Assembly: GCA_033032865.1 (NCBI GenBank)
Contig: JAWHQI010000185.1
Location: forward strand, 3,162,001-3,226,000
Origin: Dactylorhiza incarnata
Taxonomy: Eukaryota > Streptophyta > Magnoliopsida > Asparagales > Orchidaceae
Direction: 5' to 3'
Length of the DNA stretch: 64,000 bases
The notes beneath the pieces were generated by a model. That model saw only the letters and a list, made by a program, of their open reading frames with translations, was not told the origin of the DNA and searched no databases. The first letter of the stretch is position 1. Each line of letters opens with the position of its first letter. This document shows, piece after piece, positions 10,635 through 21,775 of this stretch. Position numbers and translations under genes: made by a program.

Positions 10635-13600
10635 TGTAACATCCCCATCAGCGCTAGACCCCTCGGGTGACATGTGTCACTTAGAGTTGCATGAACTAGA
10701 AATTTATTAGATTCTGAATCTGGGTAAGGCGCGCAGCTGGGTTCAAGTCACTTTTTAGGCATGACCCAGCAGGATTCAGACCTCGGGCTCAACATTGAAG
10801 TTGTAGCCCTCGAAAATACCTTTCGAACGACTGGTTGTACGTTTTCTGGAGGTCTGTGTAGCTCACTAGGATTGAAAATCAAAACTGCTATATTTTGATC
10901 TCTGTCGCTAGCGCCCGGCGGTATCGCTACCGCCGGCGCTAGCGAATCGTCTTAGCGGCCGTCGAGATGACCGAATTGTCTCAGCGGTGCCGTCGAGATG
11001 GCTGAGAAGGGCTAGCGCCCGGCAGTAGTTCTACCACCGGCGCTAGCGGCCGTGTAAGAGTCGCGGGATTTCGGTTTGGTGGTGGCTTAAAATGCATAGG
11101 ATAAAGCTCCTGGTGGAGTTTAGGACCAATAGGAAGCTGACATTTATTGGTAGAGTTTCAAGATTATTCTTGGGGATAGGTTTACCATTAATGCAACCTT
11201 AAACTAATCCCACTACTTCATTCTCCCTAAAGAGCTGAACCCTCCCAATCAGATGGGATTGTTCATCTTCTCCTTCCTCTCTCTTCTTCTTCTTCTTTTA
11301 CTCCCTCTTCATTTTCCAACCTCCCCTCAAGATTTTGACCTAGGGTTTTGAAGGAGCAAGCTTGGAGGAGGATTTCAGCTAGTCCAACCGCCGCCATGCC
11401 GCCGAGGAGACAACCGCGATCGTTGGCCGGAAATCAGGTGACTTCCTCCCCTCTCCCTTGGTGCTAGATCGTAGAGAAAATTAGGATAGGTGTTGAGCTC
11501 AAAAGAGCTTGGCTTGTGAGTTAATGGAGTTTCCTAGGAAAAGACCAAACCGGATCTTTCTTGTTAGGGCACCGATTACCGCGAAAGTTCCTTCAATCAC
11601 TTCTTCTCTTCAAAAGGAAGATATAGGATTTGATTTTGTTGAAATCCATGGTCAATGGAGGGAGTATCGGGTGGGAGAAGTTGTAATGACCTAACCCTTG
11701 TTTTGGGGGAAGATGTTGAATAGTTTCCTGTTCAGTAGGATGTTAATTTATTTAATTAGGTGAAAAGATGTTGAGTGATTCTCTGTTAAAAACCCCCTAT
11801 TAATTAGGGTTGTTAATTATATAATTGTGTGGTAAAAGTAATGATAGCCCCTTGCTAAAGAAAGTCAAATTATATCATTGCACTTGGTTGTTAAGGGAAA
11901 ATTGTGCGCAGCTGGGTTCGAGCCAATTTTTAGGCTTGATCCCACTGGAATTATACCTCGGACTCAACATGGAAGTTGTAGCCCTCGGAAAGAGCGTTCC
12001 AACGATAGATTGCCCGTTTTCTGAAGTGACATGTAGCTCCCTAAAGGTCCAGTCGAGTGGACTCTCCAGAAAGCTGGATTGGGTTTAGTGCTCCTGTTTT
12101 TGCTGTCCAGATTTCTGCAGGTGACTTCATAGCAGATTTTAGGTAGGATCCACTTGGATCTGGGTTTAGAACTCAACATGAATGTTGTAGTCCTTGATGA
12201 TAGCTTTCCAAAATGTTGTGGCACATAATTTGGGGTGGAGTAGAACTCCCAGAAATCCAGTTTTAGTAAACTGTGTCATTACACTTCCGATCTCAGTATT
12301 TTGTGGATTTCTCTTATTATATTGGTGGAATGCTCATGAAAATTGGTGGAGACATAGGTGATAACAATATGTACATCCCTGTTGAAATTCTTAATTTGTG
12401 ATTAAGTAGTATTAAAGTTATTGCCGTGTTATTTCACAACTTGAAAGGGATATAAATGTTGAAGGTGAAGCCTGTTTGGGCCGGAATTTTGTATGAATCA
12501 TGAATATGCTAGCATTGGCTTGTGATAATGATTTCAGATTTATTTCTGTTAAGATGACCCCTCGAATGAACCTTCAATTTTAGATTTATGTGGAATCGTA
12601 AAAAGGACATGAATGAATTAATATTCACATTGCCCGATAATCTATTGGATGATGTAGATTGGTGATGACCTCCACATAAGCTTGATAGCTTTAATCGTGT
12701 TAAATCACGTTGTGATTTGTACTTAAGACGATTGAGTATTGGTGATATGTTGGGGATTACATATTTAGTAAAATATGAATATGACACCATACACAAGTAG
12801 TCCTACAGATTTTCATTGAGTAATTTCCATGATATACACTCACCACCGCAAAAGAGTTATGATAACTCTGTATGGTTAGCATTGATGGCTTGGGGTGGAT
12901 TATAAGGTATGGTTATATCTTGCGGTGATATGTTAAGGACCCTGTTGTTGGGGGCCTTGGATGCTAGTTAGAATCAGTTGACTGGTATGATGTGAAAGGT
13001 AAGAAGGCTCCGCTGTGTGTTCTTAGCGTCGAGCAGTAGGCAGGGTCTCCGCTGTGTGTTCTTAGCGTCGAGGCGTACAGAGGCCTAGGACTGGTTGAGT
13101 CCTTGGGTGCTTGATAGCACAGTTTATGCATGGGAATTATATGAATATGCATGGTTCACACATGGTGGTGTAGTGATCCTGGTTGGAGGATACTTTTGGC
13201 GGGTCTACGGGCTTGCTAGTCGTGACACCGACAGAAGCTGGCAGTTAGACTCTAGACCGGTTGGGTTGGACTCTTGGTGCACACCTACCCAAGTCCCCTT
13301 CTGTATCCTTGGAGGCTTCGTTGTGTGCTCTTAGCGTCGAGCAGTATGCAGGGTCTCCGCTGTGTGTTCTTAGCGTCGAGGTGTAGAGAGGCCTAGGACT
13401 GGTACTGTTCATACCCTCCTAGTAGTGGAGGAGCTCGTTCCACTGTCTCCGTCTGGCCACGACGGGAGATGCCTGAGCGGTTAGCTACCCCTCAAAAAGC
13501 GAGAACTAAAGGTCTATGTCGACATAGCAAAATGCATGGGTGAGTTCATCATATCATAATCATTGCATTGCATTCATCATTCATAATCATAGCATTGCAC

Positions 13601-14434
13601 CGCATCGGGTCCATCATATAAATTAGTATGGGATCTTTTATATGATGTGTCCCAGTTTGGAAACCTTAACTTATAAGTTTGTATAGGCATTCATATAAGT
13701 TAAGGTACGATATGAACTGCTTACTTCTGTGCTATTTCACTACTTACTTATAATCTGCCATTGTCATATACTTGTTAGTTGTGCTTATTATACCTTTTAC
13801 CAGTATTTGCATTTATAACCATTGCTACTTATATACTTATGAATAGCTTAGTTAGTGCCATTGCAAGTACTTGGGTACTTATACAACCGACATATATGAT
13901 CAACCATTCCTGTCACCTGCTTGTATATACTATTGCTTATATTGCAGCTTTTCTTCCTTTCCTTCCGCCCGGTGCCTTGGAGTCGCCGGGGGAGCGGATG
14001 TGAAGACACTTAGTCTTTATGACTAACGGTTGCTACGTCCCTCTTTTTAGGAGTGTTCCTTAGAGCAGCAGTGCACGGTGCTGGAGGAGGATAGTCAGGT
14101 CAGGATGACAGGGCCGGAGACCATGATACCTTGGCTACCGTCAGTGGCTGAGGCGAGTGAGTGTTTTGAGATGTAGCCCTTGGGGCATTTAGTTTGATGC
14201 TTTGATGATTTGCAGGAGCTTGCGTAGCTTTCTGTCCTTCTTGTACTTATTGTGAATCTATGGCTTTTAATGCTTTCTTTTATTGATGGGTTGGCGCTGT
14301 TTAGTTGGTTTGGCCGGCAGGATAGGCGTCTTGTTGGGGAGGCTAGCTCGCGTGCTGGCGCTTCCGTAAGGCGGCTGTCCTGGGCATAAGATTCCCCTCG
14401 GCCGTGTATTGTGTTCCGGGAGGGGGGTCTTACA
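10635..14434 (+). repeat. E1 3' LTR (3.8 kb)
   Basis: It runs from TGTAACATCC to GTCTTACA, the same ends as the E2 LTRs, and shares blocks with them such as aactaaaggtctatg and ttagtcttt.tgactaacgg. No protein is encoded. It contains two CG-rich hairpins near its start and a duplicated segment of about 95 bp (about 13005-13100 and 13312-13405) with the motif ttcttagcgtcgag four times. Confidence 0.9.
10906..11048. promoter_or_regulatory. E1 LTR palindrome cluster
   Basis: One hairpin at 10906-10944 has arms cgctagcgcccggcggta and taccgccggcgctagcg around a 4-nt loop, with one bulged base. A decayed relative is at 11011-11048. Between them lie GTCTCAGCGGT (10978-10988) and two gccgtcgagatg motifs. 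This resembles the promoter-proximal arrays of the copia elements in this window. Confidence 0.6.
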
Positions 14435-15470
14435 GGTGTCGTCTTCAGGGAGGCGGCGGGAGGAGAAGGCAATGAATGAGGCTTCCTCTATGGAGGAGGG
14501 ATCAACCTCCTCAGAAGAGAGGATATACTCATCATTGACTTGAGCAAAATGCTCTAAGTCCTCCCAAAGTACCTGTGAAGACTCAACCTGTACAGGCTCA
14601 GATGATGAAGGGGGCCAGGAAATAAAAGAGAAGAATGACTTAAATAGTCAAAAATTGGGGGAGTGGTCCCGGTCTCACTCCCGATAGGTTGAAGCAAAAG
14701 GATATTATCGGCATCGTCAATAATGCTGCAGGGATCAGTAGGATCATTTGTGGCCTCCTCCACGATTTGGAGTTCCTCCATCGGTGCTGAGGTAGAATCC
14801 TCGTCACCCTGGAAAATATCCTCCTCCATAGGATTAGGCACAACACGCAAATCACCTCCCTTATCCTCTGAAACATCCTCAATAATGTCGTTAGAGACGA
14901 ATGTAGTAGTATGCACAAAAGGGGGAGGATAGTGCTTGGATAAAAGTCATGAACCGATTCCTCACAAAGAATCGGCTCCGTGCACGATAATATATGCATA
15001 GGGGAGATGGGCCCAGCTATGTCGGAACATACATTTGACACAACTCTGATGAGCATGTTTGCATCATTCCCTTCAATACTTGAAGGTGACACAGCTATGT
15101 AATCAGAGGTAGAATGTGTGATGTCAGAGATAGGAGTCGGGACGATCAGGATATCCGGCTCGTCATCCTCGTCCAATTGGCGAAGATAAGCATCACATTC
15201 CTTCAAGTCATGATATGTGCTCCGACAAAACAAGCACTGCCTTGCTAGCTTCTTTGGCACAACAGGTGCTGAAGCCGCAAAGAAGTATGCTAGTAAAGGC
15301 TCAGAAGAATAGCCATAGGACTTACGCGCACTATATAGAGTACCAGACGAAGTTGGTGCTCCATATACTGGGCCTTGAGTGCTAGGGCTATTATCTCCCT
15401 TTAGAGTTATATCACTAACAAGAGAGATATCTCCACACCAACAACAATGTATATTAAATGAGGCGCACAT
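14435..15470 (-). pseudogene. V: unknown acidic protein with one zinc knuckle (gag position), truncated by E1
   Basis: The frame starts at an ATG at 15468-15470, about 200 bp after the tRNA-Asp primer site, which is the gag position. A CX2CX4HX4C zinc knuckle (CLFCRSTYHDLKEC) lies near residues 80-93 and is followed by a long acidic, serine-rich tail. No Athila capsid domain is seen upstream of the knuckle, unlike in E4. At least two frameshifts are evident, one in the run of C near 14930. The frame is cut at 14435 by the E1 insertion. A second copy of the last part is at 38966-39231. I do not recognise the protein beyond the knuckle; nucleic-acid binding is inferred. Confidence 0.6.
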
Positions 15471-15665
15471 TGCATGACGATAACTAGATTCAAAAGAAAA
15501 ACACTATTGTGCAAAATACTACACCCAACAATAATTTCCTAAGGCAACCTAATATAAAACAACAAAATGGAATAACAAGAACTGAAATAAAATAAAGGAT
15601 GCAATTTACAAATGGAAGAACTTCTCTCGCAGGTTCTCCCACTCTAGAAAACTCACACGACTGTG
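15471..15665 (-). mobile_element. V 5' leader
   Basis: Untranslated sequence between the primer site and the gag-like ATG. No other feature is seen. Confidence 0.6.
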
Positions 15666-15684
15666 TTCCCCGGCAACGGCGCCA
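15666..15684 (-). other. V primer-binding site (tRNA-Asp)
   Basis: On the minus strand TGGCGCCGTTGCCGGGGAA complements the 3' end of plant tRNA-Asp. Athila/Tat Ty3/gypsy elements commonly use this primer. It lies 6 nt after the LTR end. Confidence 0.92.
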
Positions 15685-15690
15685 AAAACT

Positions 15691-17385
15691 TGATGCCCAA
15701 ATCTAGCACACCGCTATAGGCGGTAGCAAGACAGCGGCACGAAATGATAGTGTATCGATCGTTCAAGTAATATAAAATGGGAGTGATACCCAAGTATCGA
15801 ATCTTGAAGGAACACAGTAAGATGGAGTTTAATTTTGAGGAAGGACTTAAGATTGATGTCCTTTAGGTCGGGCGAATGTGCGGAAAAGGGGGTGATTTAG
15901 ATTGTGGAAAATAAAAGATAAGAACTAAACTACTCCTATGCAGGCCACTATGCGCTGCTTCACCAGGCAGATGGAAACTATGCAGGCCGCTATGCACTGC
16001 ATCGCTGGGCGGAACGACGAGAAGGCAAGCGGATGAGGTGAATGTAACTGCGGAAAGGTTTTAGGGCCGTTAGCACCTCTTAGCTAGGCGGATGGATTAT
16101 ATGGGCTGCTATGCACCGCTTCGCTAAGCGGATGGAAGAGTGGGCTTGCGGATGGAATGGTTCGCACCGGCGGAGTCCAGGTGGAATATACGGGCCGTTA
16201 GCACCACTTAGCTTGGCGGATGGAAGAGTAGTCAAACGGAATGGAACGGCGTGTTTGTGGAATATACACATATAAACAAAAGAGTAATTTCACATAGACA
16301 TGAAATAAACACTACAAAGCAAGGTTATATGTGCCACATCATCAAATAGTGAAGATGACATTCATATACATCAACACAAATAAGAGAAAAAGGCAAGAGA
16401 TACGACCGAATCCAGAGGCTTGTTGTAGGTTCACGGTAGGAATCGTCGGGTTGTCAATCTGTGTCCTAGCTCGGTCCCAACTATCGTCTGGGGTAGAGGA
16501 GGGCTGTCACTTCCTCCCAATGGACCCGTCTTCACCGGTAAAATACAATCCGGTCACATCTGCTGCGAAGAACTCTTACTTGGCGATGAAGATGGAGGTG
16601 GAATCCTCTCCTTGAAGCGCATGGATGATGGAAGTGTCCTGGAGCAAATCCCTTGTGGGAGGTGGAAGAGGAACGGAGTTGGAACTCCCTTTGCGGCGGA
16701 AAAATGGAACAATTCGGTCCCCCCCTTTAGGTTGAAATCTGCGGCTTTTATAGAAAACAATCAGGAATTTGGTCACGCACGACCGTGCATGAACCGTGTG
16801 ATATTAAAAGTAAAGCAGTTTGGACAGAAGTGTAAGATGCACCCGTTCATTTTACTCACGCACGGTCGAAGCCGACCGCGCGTAAAAATGCACGGGCAAA
16901 TTCTGAATGTACAAAAACAGACTAACGGTGGGGGGGGGGGGGGGGGGGGGGGCTCGTGCATTTTACTCATGCACGGTCGAAACCGTTCATGCGTAAAATG
17001 CACGGGCAATTCCAAATCACCATATTTCCAGCAGATAAGCACGCAGGGTCGATGTGATCGTGCTTCAAGAAAATGCACGACCGTGCGATGTATGCAGAAA
17101 TGCAATTTGGGCAAAATGGATATCTGGCCACCTTCACAGCACAATCAACAGCTGGGAAATACACCTCCAACACGAGCATTAAAGCATAAAAAGAAAGGGG
17201 AACACAAATTGCATACCCCTAACAATAAATCGCATTGTTGCACACCAAAGTGGGCCAAAACAATGCACTTAAAGTGAAAGCGCGAACGAGTAAAATATAA
17301 GCAATTAAGAACTGAAAATGAAGTGCAAATGCAGGAAAACTAGCCCGAATGAATCCGAAAATCACTATATAAATGGAACTCATCA
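15691..17385 (-). repeat. V LTR (1.7 kb), shared between two internal regions
   Basis: The ends are TGATG and CATCA, as in E4. On its left side lie the primer site and gag-like frame; on its right side lies a polypurine tract. It is therefore both the 5' LTR of one unit and the 3' LTR of another. On the minus strand a TATA box, TTCTATAAAAGCC, lies near 16745-16757, with cgcacggtcg/gcacgaccgtgc palindromes upstream (about 16775-17095). A repeat of about 50-60 bp (gctatgcaccgcttcg) recurs at 15940-16220. A 23-base G run is at 16930-16952. Confidence 0.88.
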
Positions 17386-18221
17386 CACCCCCAGACTTAA
17401 CTGTTTGCACGTCCCGAGCAAAAAAATCTTAAGCAGGCGAAAAAAAGGAATAGCTATCTTAAAATTATAAAATGGAGTACCATGTGAAGTAGCATGCTCA
17501 CGAGCATAGAAAAAATAATAGAGAAGATTTCTAATTATCCACATAGTTTATAGATTTCCAATAGAGTAAATAAATATTACTACTACTCAAAAATGGGAGT
17601 CACGGTGAATCAACTGGTCACACATACAGAGAAAGTAAAATAATCGTTCAGACGAGCATTGCTAAAGTTGGAATTCCGGACAAACTCCACCGAAATCCAT
17701 CGGTGTCAGAGACCATAAGCTCACCCGGTCACATTCTCTCCACGACACTTGATTGGTTCAAGGCGTCAGTCAGTAGGACTTTAGGTTAGAGATGGGGCTT
17801 GGGTTACAGTGAGGTAAACAAAGATAAACATGGAGGCTAAGCACACCTAACACCACATTAGCATAAGGTAGAGCTACCCGCACGAGTATTAAAAAAAACA
17901 AGTGCACCACACCCCCAGACTTGGACTTTTGCAACATAGGTGTGTGCACCGCCTACTCCCAATACAAATGTTTACAAAATTTTCAATTCAACTTTTTCAT
18001 TACAATCTTTTCATTTTCTTTTTCTTTTTCATTCTTCTTTTTCTTTCTCATTCTTCTTTTTCTTTCTTTTGTTTTTCAGCTAATTTTCAATAAACACACC
18101 CACAATTTCCACTATTAAAAATTACCACATCAACACCCCAATAATGAAAATAAGACAAGACTAAAGCTCAGATTTGGGAGTGCGACTAGGTTAGGCTTTT
18201 AGGATTTTGTGAGATATATGC
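17386..18221 (-). mobile_element. V 3' non-coding region, first piece
   Basis: This begins with the polypurine tract (17388-17396, GTCTGGGGG on the minus strand) and holds a second identical motif at 17912-17920. No coding potential is seen. It aligns by eye with 52890-53650 of E4. It ends with tatgc (18217-18221), the left target duplication of E3. Confidence 0.8.
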
Positions 18222-19270
18222 TGGTGTAGGGGTTCCGTGATTTTTAGAGATTAACACGAACAAGACGCCTTCACTACGCCTTTCAAACCTAGATCTACCG
18301 CACCTACACAAGCACCTATCATCGCAATACGTTTCGCATCTAACGCAGCACATACACCACAAAGGGAGGAATGATCGAGTCTAAAATAACGATCGGAAGA
18401 GAGTCGGATTATTCCCCAAAATTAACATAAAGGTTTTCAATCCTTTTGGAGAGCAAAATCAAGGCTATAGGCCAAGATCCGCTCAAGAAAATTGGACCTA
18501 CCTGATCCGGAAATAAAGAGATTCGATAACAATGAAATCAATTTCAAAAATTGCGAGCGGAGTATTTTAAAATCGCGTATAAAATGGTTGCTCATTCTCC
18601 ACAAATCTAAAGAGAGAGAACACAAGATGGAGGGGAAGAAGTTACCCAACCCGGTTCCAACAAACACACAAGTTAGGTGGGAGAATCACTCTCTCCATGG
18701 ATCCACCGGCGTCACACCGAATGGGGCTGCAACCTTCTTTCTTGGAGTCGCACTGAAGGAATCCTCGCCGGAGTCGCACCGAAGAGGGGAGGAGGGAGCA
18801 ATCATTGGAGTCACACCAACAAGGGGGCGGCGGGAAGGAGGTGGCTCCTCTTTGGCCGAAATTCTCAAGGGGAATTTTAGGGTTAATTCTTTCTTAATCT
18901 ATTTAATCCTCATAATTGCCTCCTTATATAGGAGTTACAAACAACATTCAACCGTTCAAGATGGAGATGTAATCTCAACCATCCGCACGGTTAAATACAC
19001 AACAAATATTTTAAATACAGGAAATAAACAATAAAAATACTCAAATGAATATAAAATTATTACCCAAACATGTAATAATTTTATATTCTCAAATTTAAAA
19101 TAAAACGCATAATAAATAGATAACTTGTTCTTCAAGCGGACTTCGCATGCCGCGGGCGAAGGTTGTAATGCTGCCTTCCGTTAGCATCAACATGGCGCCT
19201 AAAATCCTTATGTCGTTGTGCCTTGGCAACCGGATCATCATCAAGTAGTGGTGGAGGGGCCGCGCCATCA
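18222..19270 (-). repeat. E3 3' LTR (1049 bp)
   Basis: The copy runs from tggtgtagggg to gcgccatca on the + strand. On the minus strand it starts TGATGGCGC and ends CCTACACCA. A TATA-like TATATAAGG lies at about 18923-18931. The motif gagtcgcaccgaa is repeated about four times between 18705 and 18820, downstream of the TATA box on the minus strand. Confidence 0.95.
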
Positions 19271-19283
19271 ATCCTCCCCGGCT
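19271..19283 (-). other. E3 polypurine tract
   Basis: On the minus strand AGCCGGGGAGGAT directly abuts the 3' LTR start, as expected for plus-strand priming. Confidence 0.8.
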
Positions 19284-19333
19284 CAAAATCACGTATCACC
19301 GATGCGTGGTCCGAGAGATAGCGGTGGAGAAGG

Positions 19334-19886
19334 TCAACATCTAAGCGTCGAAGCTCCGTCTCGAGTACCCATGAGTCGTCCGAAGGGGGCGGTCATGCCA
19401 ACGGATGAGGAAGCGGTAGGTATCACCATCAGCAGTAGCAAGTGGCTCAACAACAAGTATTGCATCTGGAGTGAGAAATGTCTTCGGAAACTTGGGAAAC
19501 ATGTCAGCAGTAGGAATAATGAATGCAACTCACCATCCAATGATATACCTGTGTGGACCAAAAGAGAGAGATCATCCGAACTACCACTCTCCAACCCATT
19601 AGAAATTTTAGTGGAGGGAGAAGACGACAAAGTATTCAACTCTTGTGGAGGCGAAACAAACAACGTCAAATCTGAGACATTAAAAATGTGGGAGATACCC
19701 CAAATCCGTTGGCAAATCCAAAATGAAAGCATTGTCACCTAGTTTCTTTATAATCCGAAAAGGGTCGGCGCGCTTTGGTGCTAACTTTTTAACGGTGCCA
19801 GATGGCAGTCGTTCGCGAACTAACCGGACTAAAACCAGTTCGCCGACTTTAAAGTGGGACACTCTCCTATGTAGATTAGCATACAC
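19334..19886 (-). pseudogene. E3 integrase C-terminal region and tail
   Basis: After a TAA at 19899-19901 the integrase frame continues with SHFKVGELVLVRL, then DPFRIIKKLGDNAFILDLP, the usual Ty3/gypsy integrase C-terminal fold. A frame change near 19690-19740 leads into a low-complexity tail beginning FNVSDLTLF. No chromodomain (no aromatic cage pattern) is visible. Confidence 0.75.
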
Positions 19887-19898
19887 TTGATAGGACTC

Positions 19899-21098
19899 TT
19901 ATTGAGAAGTCAAGGTAGCCCGTATATGTGCATGTAGATCATGAATGTGTTGGGCGAAGGATTGTGCAAATTGACTTTCTTTGTACGTTGGGGGCAACGG
20001 AACCAAGTCAAGCGGCACAGGGGCCTTGTACCCGTGAACAATCTCATTTGGAGACATACCCGTGGACCTATTTTTCAAATTATTGTAGGCCAATTGGTCA
20101 TGGGGAAGAAGTAGGCCCCATGTGCCTTTGTGATCGCTCACAAGATATCTAAGAAGATTACCCAAACTTCGATTAACCACTTCCATCTGCCCATCGGTTT
20201 GTGGATGATAGGCGGCGGAAAACAATAATTTGGTACCCATTAAAATCCATAGTGTTTTCCAGAAATAACTCGTATACTTCACATCCCTATCCGAGACTAT
20301 TGTCTTCGGCACTCCACGATGACTAACGACTTCTTTAAAATATAATTTTGCAATGTGAGACGCATCGTCGGTCCTAGTGCACGGAATAAAATATGCCATT
20401 TTTGAGAACCTATCCACAACTAAAAAAATAGAATCGTGACGGCGTAAAGTGGTGTGTAAGCCTAAGACAAAGTCCATACTCACATCTTCCCATGGTGTGG
20501 AAGGGATAGGCAAGGGTGTATATAATCCTACATTGGTTTTGGTGCCCTTGGATACTTGACAGGTATGGCAACTACGCACTACCCTTCCCACCATCGTCTT
20601 AAGTTTAGGCCAATAAAATTTCTCCTCAACTAGTGTAACGGTCTTATCCCTACCAAAATGGCCACACAATCCTCCGATATGCAGTTCCCAGATGATATGA
20701 AGATGTAAAGATGACTGCGGAATACATAACTTTCCATGCCTAAATAGATAGCCGTCCTTAATAACAAACGTAGATATATTCATGGGGTAACTATCCTGGG
20801 TAGATAAATATGAATCCTGAAAATCTGGGCAGGTAGCATACTCATCCTTAATGCGCTCAAATCCTACCACATTAACCTCCATAGTGGAAAGTAAAAGGGT
20901 AAGGCGGCAAAGAACGTCTGCGACTCGGTTGTCAGCTCCCTTAAGGTGCTTAAGATTAAACGTGTAACCTTGTAGGAAAGCTACCCACTTAGCGTGACAC
21001 GGGCTGATTTTATGCTGGCCATTGATGAACCGCAATGCCTCGTGATCGGAGAGGATCACAAACTCCTTGGAGAGGAGATAGTGCCTCCAATCGTGCAA
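19899..21098 (-). pseudogene. E3 RNase H C-terminus and integrase
   Basis: The frame starts in the RNase H region (DHEALRFINGQHKISP, then ADNRVADVLCRL). The integrase HHCC zinc finger is near residues 135-178 and ends CHTCQ. The catalytic core follows, with the first Asp in SMDFVLGL, the second in VSDRDVKYTS, and the glutamate in GQMEVVNRSLGNLLR. The enzyme would insert element DNA into chromosomes. The frame differs from the upstream part by a frameshift near 21060-21098. It ends at a TAA (19899-19901) where related proteins usually carry glutamine or a similar residue. Confidence 0.9.
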
Positions 21099-21775
21099 AA
21101 TCTAACAACCGCATAAAACTCCCTGTCGTAGTTTGAATAATTTAACTTAGCGCCAAATAACTTCTTGCTAAAGTAACTCACAGGGTGCCCTTCCTGACTC
21201 AAAACACCTCCTATTCCCGCACCAGAAGCGTCACAAGTAAGCTCAAAGACTTTGGCAAAGTCAGGTAGACGTAAGACAGGTGCCTCAGTCATAAGCTCCT
21301 TAATGCGTTGAAAAGCATGGGTGGCGGACTTCGTCCAGGTGAACTCGCCCTTCTTCATGCAATCAGTAATGGGGGCCAAGATGCTACTGAAGTTCCGTAT
21401 AAAATGGTGGTAAAATATAGCTAACTCATGGAAACTACGCACCTCCCGTAAAGTGGTCGGCTCGGGCCAGTCCTTAATGACTTGGACTTTGCTAGGGTCA
21501 ACTCTAATGCCCTCCGATCCGACTATGTAGCCTAAAAAATCCACTTCAGGGACATAGAAAGTGCACTTCTTAAGGTTAAGAAATAATGTTTCCTTCCGCA
21601 GGGTGGAAAGAATCGCTCTCATGTGGGAGGTGTGCTCGGCAGTGGTGGTGCTATAAATCAATATGTCATCAAAGCAGACTACCACAAACCTACCCATGAA
21701 CGGCCGAAAGACGTGGGTAATCATCCATGGAAAGGTGTTGGGGCATTGGATACCCCAAAGGGAATCACAAGCCAC
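21056..21775 (-). pseudogene. E3 reverse transcriptase C-terminus and RNase H N-terminus
   Basis: It contains the RT active-site motif VCFDDILIYS (the first position is C where most relatives have Y or V) and KKCTFYVPEVDFLGYIV. The RNase H entry FELTCDASGAGIGGVLSQ and YDREFYAVV follow. A one-base frameshift near 21735-21775, in the run gccccaa, separates it from the N-terminal half. A second break lies near 21060-21098. Confidence 0.9.

Larger units (their letters stand above)
1..14434 (+). mobile_element. E1: LARD-like non-coding LTR retrotransposon (5' LTR truncated by window edge)
   Basis: The element is bounded by an LTR end at 127 and a full 3' LTR at 10635-14434. Both LTR copies finish with the same segment, running from ggccggcagg to gtcttaca. 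A primer-binding site follows the first LTR. Without the W insertion the internal region is about 3.5 kb and holds no recognisable gag or pol. The 3' end carries AATTTCG-GGGA-CGAAATT just before the LTR, a signature I associate with the pol end and 3' UTR of Tekay/Del-type chromoviruses. Long LTRs around a non-coding core match the LARD class, which must borrow proteins. The base flank after the 3' LTR is ggtgt. The matching left duplication lies outside the window. Confidence 0.85.

Noticed and set aside
16612..17277. A 221-codon open frame with a glycine run on the + strand
   Set aside because: It lies inside the V LTR, crosses the poly-G run and the palindromes, and has no domain. It is a by-product of repeats.
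19334..19742. Chromodomain at the integrase end of E3
   Set aside because: The tail has no recognisable chromodomain pattern, so I leave the gypsy lineage open.
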